Below are positions 43,928-52,630 of a DNA stretch of 64,000 nt, piece by piece. Under the pieces are notes generated by a model. That model saw only the letters and a list, made by a program, of their open reading frames with translations. It was not told the origin of the DNA and searched no databases. Source of the stretch: Thiocapsa sp. UBA6158. GTDB taxonomy: Bacteria; Pseudomonadota; Gammaproteobacteria; Chromatiales; Chromatiaceae. The translations under genes were made by a program, and so were the position numbers. The first letter of the stretch is position 1. Every line of letters begins with the position of its first letter. The stretch lies in the NCBI RefSeq assembly GCF_002423035.1, contig NZ_DIUM01000005.1, positions 1-64,000 of the forward strand. Direction: 5' to 3'.

Positions 43928-44040
43928 GACCGGCCATTGTCCTGACCCGGACTCGGTCGGCCAATGCGAATCGGCAACCGAGGTGCGGACTCGAAGATCA
44001 TGCCGATGTTTGCCGCGGACGGCAGATCATCGGTGCCGTC

Positions 44041-45414
44041 TCAGAGAAAGGTGACTCCGACCTGGAAGAGCCGTTCGACCTCGGGGATCCGCGCCTTGTC
44101 CTGAAGGAAGAGGATGACGTGGTCTTCCGGGGCGATGACGGTGTCGTGGTGCGCCATCAGCACCTCGTCGCCGCGGACGATGGCGCCGATGCTGGCGCCC
44201 CGCGGGAGCCTGATGTTCTCGATACTGCGCCCGATCACCTTACTCGAGGTCTCGTCGCCGTGGGCGATGGCCTCGATCGCCTCCGCCGCGCCGCGCCTCA
44301 GCGAATGCACGACGACGACGTCGCCGCGCCGGATATGCTTGAGCAGGCTGCCGATCGTCGCCTGCTGCGGCGAGATGGCGATATCGATCGCCCCGGATTG
44401 CACCAGCTCGACATAAGACGGGCGGTTGATCAGAGCCATGACCTTTCTGGCGCCCAATCGTTTTGCGAGCATTGCCGAGAGGATATTTGCCTCGTCGTCG
44501 TCGGTGACGGCGCAGAAGACATCGGTGTTCTCGATATTCTCTTCCAGGAGCAGATCGCGATCCGCCGCGTCGCCGTGCAGCACGATCGTCTTCTCGAGAT
44601 TCTCAGCGATGCGCTTGCAGCGTTTCAGATCGCGTTCGATGATCTTGACCCGATAGTTGATCTCCAGCGCCCCGGCAAGCCGGGTGCCGATATTGCCGCC
44701 GCCGGCGATGATCAGGCGCTTGTATGGACGATCCAGGCGCCGCAGCTCGCTCATCACCGAGCGGATGTGCTTGGGCGCGGCGACGAAGAAGATCTCGTCG
44801 TCGGCCTCGATGACGGTATCGCCTTGGGGCTCGATGGCGCGATCCTGGCGGTAGATGGCCGCGACCCGGGCCTCGACCTTGGGCATGTGCTCGTGCAGGG
44901 TGCGCAGCTCGTGCCCGACCAAGGGCCCGCCGTAATAGGCCTTGACCGCGACCAGCCGGATCCGCCCGCCGGCGAAGTCGAGCACCTGCAGGGTCCCGGG
45001 GTTTTCGACCAGACGCAGGATGTACTCGGTGACCAATGCCTCCGGGCTGATCGGAAAATCGATCGGCAGGGCATCGGTACCGAACAGCTTGGGTTGATCG
45101 AGAAAGCTCTGCGCCCGCACCCGGGCGATCTTGGTCGGAGTATGGAAGAGCGTGTAGGCGACCTGACAGGCGACCATATTGGTCTCGTCGCTGTTGGTCA
45201 CCGCGATGATCATGTCGGCGTCTTCCGCGCCCGCACGGCGCAGTACGTCCGGGTGCGCGCCGTGGCCCAGGATGGTACGCAGATCGAAGCGGTCCTGCAG
45301 CTCCCTGAGCAGATCCGGGTTGTGATCGACGACGGTGATGTCGTTCGCCTCGCTGACCAGATTGGCGGCCACCGAGGTGCCGACTTGTCCGGCACCGAGA
45401 ATAATGATCTTCAT
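44041..45414 (-). CDS. trkA: Trk potassium uptake regulatory protein TrkA
   Basis: Cytosolic, peripheral-membrane NAD-binding regulator of Trk potassium channels. The 457 residues form two RCK units: N-terminal MKIIILGAGQVGTSVAANL with a Rossmann fold and TrkA-C, then a second Rossmann unit (LIIAGGGNIGTRLAGALE) and TrkA-C. Normal length. The last gene of the def-fmt-rsmB-DUF4390-ntrY-ntrX-trkA direction, separated from ntrX by about 190 bp filled by two repeat elements. One element abuts the ATG directly, leaving no separate ribosome-binding site visible. Confidence 0.96.
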   Translation of the reverse strand: MKIIILGAGQVGTSVAANLVSEANDITVVDHNPDLLRELQDRFDLRTILGHGAHPDVLRRAGAEDADMIIAVTNSDETNMVACQVAYTLFHTPTKIARVRAQSFLDQPKLFGTDALPIDFPISPEALVTEYILRLVENPGTLQVLDFAGGRIRLVAVKAYYGGPLVGHELRTLHEHMPKVEARVAAIYRQDRAIEPQGDTVIEADDEIFFVAAPKHIRSVMSELRRLDRPYKRLIIAGGGNIGTRLAGALEINYRVKIIERDLKRCKRIAENLEKTIVLHGDAADRDLLLEENIENTDVFCAVTDDDEANILSAMLAKRLGARKVMALINRPSYVELVQSGAIDIAISPQQATIGSLLKHIRRGDVVVVHSLRRGAAEAIEAIAHGDETSSKVIGRSIENIRLPRGASIGAIVRGDEVLMAHHDTVIAPEDHVILFLQDKARIPEVERLFQVGVTFL

Positions 45415-45500
45415 TTAAGCCGCGTCCGGAGTCTTCGTTGTATGGCGTGGCGTCCCTCGGCCTCGTTGTTCCACCGAGCGATCGGCGCGAGGCGGCTCAA
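45415..45500. repeat. TIR-bounded element, 86 bp, abutting the trkA start
   Basis: Ends TTAAGCCGCGTC (45415-45426) and GAGGCGGCTCAA (45489-45500), 10 of 12 positions inverted, with 62 bp between. Its first base is adjacent to the trkA ATG (45412-45414). An 18-bp A-rich spacer (45501-45518) separates it from the next element. Confidence 0.78.
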
Positions 45501-45518
45501 GATAAAGAAATAAAACAC

Positions 45519-45606
45519 TTGACGTGCGCCAATGCCAAGGTCTGCAGATGCGCTGCAGCGCTAGTCCAGGTGCCGCGCTGAACATGTCCCCGGGGGCGCA
45601 CGTCAA
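45519..45606. repeat. Inverted-repeat element, 88 bp, at the ntrX 3' end
   Basis: Perfect 12-bp ends TTGACGTGCGCC (45519-45530) and GGCGCACGTCAA (45595-45606) with 64 bp between. The end sequence differs from the main family, but size and layout are the same. The ntrX TGA stop (45603-45605) lies inside the right end. Read in the ntrX direction, the long stem is followed by T-rich DNA, so it could terminate ntrX. Confidence 0.75.
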
Positions 45607-46973
45607 CGCCGCTCCTTGATCTCGATCCCCAGCGAACGGAGCTTGCGGTAAAGATGCGTGCGCTCCATTCCGGCCTCCTTCGCCATCTTGCTGACGTTGC
45701 CGGTGTGCTTCTCGAGTTGGTAATCGAGATAGGCCTTCTCGAACTGCTCGCGCGCTTGGCGCAGCGGCTGATCGAAGGAGACCAGACCCTCCAGTGCCTG
45801 CCCCTGGGAGGGCGGCGGTGCGCCGAGCGCGGACTCGACCTCCTTCTGACCGATCTCGTCGCCGGCACCTAAGATCAGGACACGCTGCACCAGGTTTTTG
45901 AGCTCGCGCACGTTGCCGGGCCAGCTGTAGTTGCGCAGATAGTTCTGGGCACCCACGCTGAAGCGGCGATAGGGCAGCTTCTCGTGGGTCGCGAAATAGT
46001 CGAGATAGAAGTTCAGCAGATCGGTGACATCTTCGGCGTGGTCGCGCAGCGGCGGGATGTTCAGCGGGACGACGTTCAGGTGATAGAAAAGATCCTCGCG
46101 AAACCGCCCGGCACGCACCTCCTCTTCGAGATTGCGCTGGGTCGCGGCGATGATCCGCACATCGATGCGCACCGGCTCGGTGCCCCCGACGCGGATGAAG
46201 GATCCGGTATCCAGCGCGCCGAGCAGCTTGGCCTGCGCATCCAGCTCCATGTCGGCGACCTCGTCGAGCAGCAGCGTTCCGCCCGCGGCCTTTTCCAGAT
46301 TCCCGTAATGGGTGTGCTCGCCGTCCTCGGTCCCGAAGAGCTCGCGCGCGGCGTTGCCCCCGGCGAGTGTAGAGACGCTCAGATCCACGAAAGGGCGCTC
46401 GCGGCGTGCGCTCTGTGAATGCAGGTAACGCGCGAAGGTCTCCCGACCGCTGCCGGCGTCGCCGGTGATCAGCACCCAGGTGTCGTGCAGGGCGATGCGT
46501 TTGACCTGCTCGCGCAGCCGTTGCAGGGTCGCGCTGCGCCCGATAGGCTCGTGCACCTGGGGTGCGCGACGTTTGAGACCGATGTTCTCCTTCTGCAGCT
46601 TGTCGGCCTCCAGTGCCCGCTCCACGGTGAGCAGCAGCTTGGCCATCGAGAGCGGTTTTTCGAGAAAGTCGTAGGCGCCGAGCCGCGTCGCCTCCACGGC
46701 CGTCTCCACGGTGCCGTGACCGGACATCATGATGACCGGGCAGGGCAGACCGTCTTCCTCCTCCGACCACTCGCGCAGCAGCGTGATGCCGTCCAGATCG
46801 GGCATCCAGATGTCGAGCAGGATCAGATCGGGGCGGCGCTCGCGCAGCGCATGCCGTGCGGACTCGCCGTTTTCCGCGCTCGCCACCGCATAGCCCTCGT
46901 CCTCGAGGATCTCCTGCACGAGACCCCGGATGTCGGGTTCGTCGTCGACGACCAAGACGTGCGTTGCACTCAT
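45603..46973 (-). CDS. ntrX: NtrX-type response regulator without GAFTGA
   Basis: A 456-residue regulator with a receiver domain (LVVDDEP, phospho-acceptor Asp54 in LILLDIWMPD), an AAA+ sigma-54-type central domain and a Fis-type helix-turn-helix (GNVSKMAKEAGMERTHLYRK). Two deviations are clear: Walker A reads GDAGSGRE with Arg177 in place of Lys, and the GAFTGA loop that contacts sigma-54 is absent (around 216-222 the text is GEHTHYG). It therefore probably regulates by DNA binding without sigma-54 activation. The ATG overlaps the ntrY stop by 4 bp, so the kinase is its partner. Confidence 0.93.
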   Translation of the reverse strand: MSATHVLVVDDEPDIRGLVQEILEDEGYAVASAENGESARHALRERRPDLILLDIWMPDLDGITLLREWSEEEDGLPCPVIMMSGHGTVETAVEATRLGAYDFLEKPLSMAKLLLTVERALEADKLQKENIGLKRRAPQVHEPIGRSATLQRLREQVKRIALHDTWVLITGDAGSGRETFARYLHSQSARRERPFVDLSVSTLAGGNAARELFGTEDGEHTHYGNLEKAAGGTLLLDEVADMELDAQAKLLGALDTGSFIRVGGTEPVRIDVRIIAATQRNLEEEVRAGRFREDLFYHLNVVPLNIPPLRDHAEDVTDLLNFYLDYFATHEKLPYRRFSVGAQNYLRNYSWPGNVRELKNLVQRVLILGAGDEIGQKEVESALGAPPPSQGQALEGLVSFDQPLRQAREQFEKAYLDYQLEKHTGNVSKMAKEAGMERTHLYRKLRSLGIEIKERR

Positions 46974-49180
46974 AGCTTTTCGTCCTGTTCTCGGCCTTGG
47001 ATCGCGTGCCTGGTCCCCTGCCGGATCGGCAGGCGGATCCGAATCAGCGCGCCATGACCCGTATTCTCGACCTTGATGATACCGCGGTGCTCTTCGACGA
47101 TCTTCTTGACGATCGCCAAGCCAAGACCGGTCCCTTTTGATTTGGTGGTGACATAGGGCTCGAAGAGGCGTTCAAAGAGGTGCTCCTCGAACCCGGGCCC
47201 GTTGTCGACCACCTCCAGCTCGACGAGCGGTGTGCCGTTCTCGCGCACAAGGCGCGTCGTCACGGCGATGCGTGCGTCGGGGCGTCCGTCCATCGCCTCC
47301 TGCGCGTTCTTGATCAGATTATGAACCACTTGACGCAAGCGCAACGGATCGCCGCGGACCTGGACCCCGGGCGCACCCAGAGCGACCTCGAGTGCGCTCG
47401 TGCCGGCGCTGCGATACAGGTCCAGCACCTCTTGGGCGAGCCGGTCGAGCTCCAGGGGCTCGGCCCGGATATGAGGTGTGCGGGCATAGTCGGAGAAATC
47501 GTTCACCATGGCCTTCATCGCCTCGACCTGCTGGACGATCGTCCGAGTCGAGCGATCGATGATCTTCGCGTCCGCCTCGTCGGCCTTGGCGAGCAGCTTA
47601 TGGCGCAGGCGCTCCGCCGAGAGCTGAATCGGCGTCAAGGGGTTCTTGATCTCGTGGGCGAGGCGCCGGGCCACCTCGCCCCAGGCCGCATTGCGCTGTG
47701 CGGTGATCAGGGAGCTGATGTCGTCGAAGACCACCACGTGACCCCGTTGCTCGCTGTCCGGCAGGGGCAGCGAGCTGCCGCGGCACATCAGGGTCTGACG
47801 CGTCTCGCCGCGATCGAGCTCGATCTCCGCACGCCAATCCTCCCCGGCGAGGATATGGCCGCGCACGGTCTCGGTCCAGGGCGTGAGCCAGGGCAGCTCG
47901 CGCTCCACGCGCGCGAGCTCCGGTTGCTCGTCCGCGGCAAAGGCAAGCGACAGGATCTGACGCGCCGCCGGGTTGGAGGTCCGCAGCCGCTGATCGGCAT
48001 CGAAGGCGATGACCCCGGACGACAGTCGTCCCAGGACGGTTTCCAGATAGTTGCGTTGGGTCTCCACCGCCTGCTGGCTGCGGTTCGCGGCATCCCGTGC
48101 CCGAGCGATCCGGCGCGTCATCGCGTTGAAGGAGGCGACCAGGAAGGCAAGCTCGTCGTCGTGCTTGGGCAGCGGGAGCTGTTGCTCGTAGTCGCCCTCG
48201 GCGATCGCGCGTGTGCCGCGGGCGATGTCCGCGACCGGCGCGACGAGACGCCGTGCGATATGAAAGGCGGCGATCACCGCGGCCATGACGCCGAACAGGA
48301 GCACCAATGAAAGGGTCAGGGAGAAGCTCAGCTTCAATGACTGGCGCAGATAGGCCAGCTCGGTGTAGCGATTGTAGGCATCCTCCAGGCGCTCCGAGAG
48401 CTCGGTGATGCGCGCCGAGGTCGGGAAGATCGCCTGCATCTGCATGTCCCGCCCGAGCGGATCCTGCACCAACACCCGTACGATCAGCTCCCCGCCGAGG
48501 TCGCTTTCCAGGCCGACATAGTTGTTGCCGGCGCGCACGCTTTGCTGGATCTCGCGCTCGGCCTGATTCGGAACCAGCTGGGTCGGGTCCTCGTTGGCGT
48601 TGCCGAGCACCTGACCTCCGGTGGTGTAGACGGTCAGCTCGATGGCGCCGGCCTGACGCCGCAGATTGTTCAGGCTGAGTGCGATGGCGGTCGAGGAGCG
48701 ATCCTCGATCCCGGCGATGAGCTGCTCGGTGTAACGCGACAGCACGCGCTGATTGAGATCGAGCGAGGCCTGATTCAAGACCAGCGCGTCCTGCATGGCC
48801 TGGCCGATGTCCACGTCGAACCAACTGTCGATCCCGCGCAGCAGAAACCCGAGCGAGAAGTAGTAGACCACGCCCACCGGCAGCAGCGACACCAGCACGA
48901 AGAGCACCAGGATACGCGCGGTCAGGCGCGAGCCGGCCGCCTGATGGCGGTAGCGGCGCACCAGCTTCACGATGTTGACGATGACCAAAATGGCGAGCGC
49001 GCCCAGGCCGACCAACACCACCGAGAGCAGCGGCACGAAGGCACGGCTCAGGGTCTCGGAGTTCTCCACCGCATCGCGCATCAACACCAGAACGACGAAG
49101 AGCGCGAGGATCAAAGCCGCGACCGGCAAGGCGCCGAGTCCGCGCAGACGTGCTAAGGCGTTAAAGGCCACTTGCTCCAC
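46970..49180 (-). CDS. ntrY: NtrY-type membrane sensor histidine kinase
   Basis: A 736-residue kinase. Transmembrane segments lie near 16-35, 40-65 and 85-105 and near 275-300; a periplasmic/extracytoplasmic region about 105-275; HAMP (HIARRLVAPVADIARGTRAI); PAS; HisKA with His509 in VARRLAHEIKNPLTPIQLSA; HATPase (SKGTGLGLAIVKKIVEEHRG). Relatives respond to nitrogen or redox state. Its stop overlaps ntrX by 4 bp and its start lies inside the DUF4390 gene by 28 bp, so all three are tightly coupled. Confidence 0.94.
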   Translation of the reverse strand: MEQVAFNALARLRGLGALPVAALILALFVVLVLMRDAVENSETLSRAFVPLLSVVLVGLGALAILVIVNIVKLVRRYRHQAAGSRLTARILVLFVLVSLLPVGVVYYFSLGFLLRGIDSWFDVDIGQAMQDALVLNQASLDLNQRVLSRYTEQLIAGIEDRSSTAIALSLNNLRRQAGAIELTVYTTGGQVLGNANEDPTQLVPNQAEREIQQSVRAGNNYVGLESDLGGELIVRVLVQDPLGRDMQMQAIFPTSARITELSERLEDAYNRYTELAYLRQSLKLSFSLTLSLVLLFGVMAAVIAAFHIARRLVAPVADIARGTRAIAEGDYEQQLPLPKHDDELAFLVASFNAMTRRIARARDAANRSQQAVETQRNYLETVLGRLSSGVIAFDADQRLRTSNPAARQILSLAFAADEQPELARVERELPWLTPWTETVRGHILAGEDWRAEIELDRGETRQTLMCRGSSLPLPDSEQRGHVVVFDDISSLITAQRNAAWGEVARRLAHEIKNPLTPIQLSAERLRHKLLAKADEADAKIIDRSTRTIVQQVEAMKAMVNDFSDYARTPHIRAEPLELDRLAQEVLDLYRSAGTSALEVALGAPGVQVRGDPLRLRQVVHNLIKNAQEAMDGRPDARIAVTTRLVRENGTPLVELEVVDNGPGFEEHLFERLFEPYVTTKSKGTGLGLAIVKKIVEEHRGIIKVENTGHGALIRIRLPIRQGTRHAIQGREQDEKL

Positions 49181-49743
49181 CCGCTGGAGAGCTTCCAGGC
49201 CGGTTTCAGGTAAGCCATCGGACGCAGCGGGAGCGGAAGCTCTTCGATGTCGAGCGAGGCCCGGATCTGGACCTCGTAGTCGGTGTCGTCGTCGAGACTC
49301 GACGCGCCGATCAACGACAGATCGAGGATCTCGCCGAGTGCGCGAATCGCGGCATCGCGGCTGACGAAGCTGCGGCCCTCGGTGCCGGGAAGTCGATAGA
49401 CCTCGTAGCGCTCCGAGAGTGGTTTGTAGCGAATGGCGTAGCGCAGCTGAAGATCCAGTTGGCTGTCTTCCCAGAGCCAGGCACCGACCCGACGGATCTG
49501 AATCTGCACCAGGATGGTCAAAGGTACGCCGTTCTCGAGCGCCTCGAGCGCCTCGGTGCTGAAACGGTAGTCCAGCAAAGCGTTCATGAAGAAGATGTCG
49601 TCGAGGAGTCGCGTCTCGACCTGCTCGACCCGCAGCCCGTCCCTGGCCGCGCCGAATGCGACGCTCGCCAACAAGAACAGGGGTGCCAGCATCAGTGCCG
49701 CCGGAAGGAACCGCCGTAGATGGTGCGCGAGTCGCCCGGTCAT
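49153..49743 (-). CDS. DUF4390 domain exported protein
   Basis: A 196-residue exported protein. Signal segment FLPAALMLAPLFLLASVAFG; mature part RVEQVETRLLDDIFFMNALL and YKPLSERYEVYRLPG, typical of DUF4390, which is found next to ntrY in many gamma- and betaproteobacteria. Function unknown; the constant linkage to ntrYX suggests a role in sensing by NtrY (inference). The ATG overlaps the rsmB stop (ATGA), and its last 28 bp overlap ntrY. Confidence 0.88.
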   Translation of the reverse strand: MTGRLAHHLRRFLPAALMLAPLFLLASVAFGAARDGLRVEQVETRLLDDIFFMNALLDYRFSTEALEALENGVPLTILVQIQIRRVGAWLWEDSQLDLQLRYAIRYKPLSERYEVYRLPGTEGRSFVSRDAAIRALGEILDLSLIGASSLDDDTDYEVQIRASLDIEELPLPLRPMAYLKPAWKLSSGWSKWPLTP

Positions 49744-51119
49744 GACGCCGGCCGTTCGATCAGCGCGAAATAAAAGCCGTCGTTGGCCCCGTCCTGCGGA
49801 AGCAGTTGGATGCCGTGCGAGAGCGCACGGCCCCGGCTCGACGCGATCGGACACTCGCGCGCATCCGGATGGCGCTCCAGGAAGGCGGCGATCCGGTGCT
49901 GGTTCTCCTCCGCGATCAAGGAGCAGGTCGCATACAGCAGCCGCCCGCCCGGGACGAGCAGCGGCCAGGCCGCATCGAGGATCCGATCCTGCAAGGCGCA
50001 CAGCGCCGGGATGTCCGTGTTGCGTCTCAGCCATTTGATGTCGGGATGGCGACGGATCACGCCGGTCGCGGAGCAGGGCACGTCGAGCAGGATGCGATCG
50101 AAGGGTTTGGCGGTCCAGCTGCCTCTCGGCTCGGCCGCGTCGCCGAGTGCGACCTCGGCGCTCAGGCCCAGTCGCGCGAGTGTGTCGCGGATCGATTTGA
50201 GCCGTGCCGGGGCGTTGTCGAGCGCCAGCAGATCGAGCCGGTTCTCGGCACGCTCGAGGATGCCCGCGGTCTTTCCGCCGGGTGCTGCGCAGGCGTCGAG
50301 GACACGCTGTCCGGGGTGCGCATCCAGCAGATCGGCTGCGAGCTGGGCGCCGCCGTCCTGCACCGAAACCAGTCCGGCCTCGAAGCCGGGCAGCGCGTGG
50401 GTCGGGCGCGGCTGGTCGAGCGTCAGGCCCATGTCGCAGCCGGGGATGGGCCGCGCCGTGATGCCGGCAGCGGCGAGCGTGCCGAGGTAGGTCCGCCGGT
50501 CGGTGCGGGTGCGGTTCACGCGCAGACTCATGGGCGCGCGGGCGTTGCTGGTCCGCACGATCTGCTCCCAATCCTCCGGCCAGTTCTCGCGCAGGCGATC
50601 GAGCAGCCAATCCGGAAAGAGCCAGCGCACGGCAGGCTCTTGATCGACCTCGGCCAAGAGGGCCTCGCGCTCGCGCAGAAAGCGGCGCAGCAGTGCGTTG
50701 ACCAGCGCTGCCTTGTCGGGCTTGCCGATGAGTCGGCTGGCCTCGACCGTGGCGGCAACCGCGGCATGGTCGGGCGTGTCCATCGCGATGAGCTGATACA
50801 GGCCGATCAGGATCAGCGACTCGAGATCCTTGTCCGCGGGCTTGACCGGGTGATTGAGCAGACGCGCGACCAGCGCCTCCAGACGCGGCAGGGTACGCAA
50901 CGAGCCGTACACCATCTCCTGCGTGAGGGCGCGCTCGGCGGGCGCCTGCGAGGCGAGGCGGGCGTCTTCAAGCACACGCGTGAGCGACTGGCCGCGAGCG
51001 CGCACGCCGAAGAGTGCCAGCGCGGCGGCCGCACGGGATTCGGCACCGACGGGATGTCTTGCCGGACGAGTGGCCTGCGGCCGGCGCTCAGCCAAGCCGA
51101 ACGCCGTCCATCGAACGGG
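49740..51119 (-). CDS. rsmB: 16S rRNA m5C967 methyltransferase
   Basis: SAM-dependent methyltransferase that makes m5C967 in 16S rRNA. From ATG 51119 it is 459 residues. N-terminal NusB-like domain (LNHPVKPADKDLESLILIGL); C-terminal Rossmann methyltransferase with VLDACAAPGGKTAGILE, the catalytic LLDVPCSATGVIRRHPDIKW and LLYATCSL. The start overlaps the fmt 3' end by 32 bp; other starts downstream (for example TTG in FGLAERR) are possible. Family length (about 430) fits either. Confidence 0.94.
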   Translation of the reverse strand, partial: PVRWTAFGLAERRPQATRPARHPVGAESRAAAALALFGVRARGQSLTRVLEDARLASQAPAERALTQEMVYGSLRTLPRLEALVARLLNHPVKPADKDLESLILIGLYQLIAMDTPDHAAVAATVEASRLIGKPDKAALVNALLRRFLREREALLAEVDQEPAVRWLFPDWLLDRLRENWPEDWEQIVRTSNARAPMSLRVNRTRTDRRTYLGTLAAAGITARPIPGCDMGLTLDQPRPTHALPGFEAGLVSVQDGGAQLAADLLDAHPGQRVLDACAAPGGKTAGILERAENRLDLLALDNAPARLKSIRDTLARLGLSAEVALGDAAEPRGSWTAKPFDRILLDVPCSATGVIRRHPDIKWLRRNTDIPALCALQDRILDAAWPLLVPGGRLLYATCSLIAEENQHRIAAFLERHPDARECPIASSRGRALSHGIQLLPQDGANDGFYFALIERPAS

Positions 51120-52053
51120 CATTGAGGAAATCCGCGGCCGCCATCGCCCGCTTGCCGGGCGGCTGGAGACGGACGATGCGCACGATCCCTCGGCCGGTAG
51201 CGACCTCGATGCCGGATTTGTCGGCACCGATCACGGTCCCGGGCGCGGCGTGTGTTGCACGGTCGGTGTCGATCTCGGCGTCCCAGATCCGTAGGGTCTC
51301 GGCGTCGAGGCCAGTCTGTGCGACCGGCCAGGGGTTGTAGGCGCGGATCATGCGTCCGATGATCTCGGCGGGTTGGTGCCAGTCGATGATGGCCTCGTCC
51401 TTTGTCAGTTTGTGTGCGTAGGTGACCTCATCCTCGGCCTGCGGCTCGGGAATCAGCGATCCGTCGACGATGCCCGGCAAGGCATCGATCAGTGCACCGG
51501 CGCCCAGCGCGGCGAGTCGGTCGTGCAGATCCGCTCCGGTGTCGCGCGCTCCGATCGGTGTAGCCACGCGATGATAGACGGGGCCGGTATCCAGCCCGGC
51601 CTCCATGCGCATGATACAGACACCGGTCTCGGCGTCGCCGGCGAGTAAGGCGCGCTGGATCGGCGCCGCACCGCGCCAACGCGGCAGCAGCGAGGCATGG
51701 ACGTTTACGCAGCCCAGGCGGGGTGCTTCCAGCACGGAGACCGGCAGGAGCAGCCCGTAGGCCACGACCACCATCAGATCGGCCTGGAAGGCGGCCAGAC
51801 GCGCGACGGCCTCAGGATCTTTCTTCAGACTCTCGGGTTGGATCACCGGTAGATCGCGCGTCAGGGCGAGCGCCTTCACCGGGCTCGCCTGGAGATGCCG
51901 GCCGCGCCCGGCCGGTCGGTCCGGCTGGGTGTAGACGGCAACGACCTCCAGCGGCGGGCATCCCGGATGCGCAGCAGTCGCATCGATGAGCGCGGCAAGG
52001 CTCGGAACGGCGAAGTCGGGCGTTCCGGCAAAGATGATTCTCAGTGGATTCAT
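51088..52053 (-). CDS. fmt: Methionyl-tRNA formyltransferase
   Basis: Formylates initiator Met-tRNA using 10-formyl-THF. The 321 residues start MNPLRIIFAGTPDFAVPSLA and include the signature VNVHASLLPRWRGAAPIQRA and the catalytic His/Asp pattern (AGLDTGPVYH). Normal length. It lies 43 bp after def on the same strand and its 3' end overlaps rsmB: the classic def-fmt-rsmB operon. Confidence 0.96.
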   Translation of the reverse strand: MNPLRIIFAGTPDFAVPSLAALIDATAAHPGCPPLEVVAVYTQPDRPAGRGRHLQASPVKALALTRDLPVIQPESLKKDPEAVARLAAFQADLMVVVAYGLLLPVSVLEAPRLGCVNVHASLLPRWRGAAPIQRALLAGDAETGVCIMRMEAGLDTGPVYHRVATPIGARDTGADLHDRLAALGAGALIDALPGIVDGSLIPEPQAEDEVTYAHKLTKDEAIIDWHQPAEIIGRMIRAYNPWPVAQTGLDAETLRIWDAEIDTDRATHAAPGTVIGADKSGIEVATGRGIVRIVRLQPPGKRAMAAADFLNARSMDGVRLG

Positions 52054-52096
52054 CGCGCCCGATCGCCGCTTGCCCAGCCTACCGATCCGATCCGCA

Positions 52097-52630
52097 TCAC
52101 AACACACCTCGACGCTGCTCGGGCTCGCTCGCGGCGTGACGCTGCTCCTTTTCGAGCCTGCGGCGAATGCGTTGGCGCTTGAGCATCGAGATGTGATCGA
52201 CGAAGAGCTTGCCGTCGAGATGATCAATCTCATGTTGGATGCAGACCGCCAGCAGGCCGTCGGCGTCGAGCGTGAAGGGCTCGCCTGCGCGATCCAGCGC
52301 CTGGACACGTACCCGCTCCGCGCGCTTGACCGTCTCGAAGAAGCCGGGGACGGACAGGCAGCCCTCGTCCATCTCCTCTTCGCCTTCGCGCGAGAGGATC
52401 TCGGGGTTGATCAGGCACAGGGGCGTGTCGTGGTTCTCGGAGACGTCGATCACCACGACCCGGCGCGGTACGTTGACCTGGATGGCGGCCAAGCCGATGC
52501 CGGGTGCGGCATACATCGTCTCGAGCATGTCGTCGACCAGCTGCACGATCTCGGCATCGACGCGTGCGACCGGAATCGCCTTGCGGCGGAGTCTTGGGTC
52601 CGGGAAGGTCAGGATATCGAGCTTTGCCAT
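52097..52630 (-). CDS. def: Peptide deformylase
   Basis: Fe/Zn metalloenzyme removing the formyl group from nascent proteins. The 177 residues carry the three family motifs: GIGLAAIQV (GxGLAAxQ), EGCLSVPG with the metal Cys, and QHEIDHLDG with the metal His pair. Start ATG 52630 (MAKLDILTFPDPRLRRKA). First gene of the leftward block. Divergent from the LysM gene across 225 bp, which contain two copies of GATCTCGTCTCTCG (52659-52672 and 52676-52689). Confidence 0.96.
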   Translation of the reverse strand: MAKLDILTFPDPRLRRKAIPVARVDAEIVQLVDDMLETMYAAPGIGLAAIQVNVPRRVVVIDVSENHDTPLCLINPEILSREGEEEMDEGCLSVPGFFETVKRAERVRVQALDRAGEPFTLDADGLLAVCIQHEIDHLDGKLFVDHISMLKRQRIRRRLEKEQRHAASEPEQRRGVL

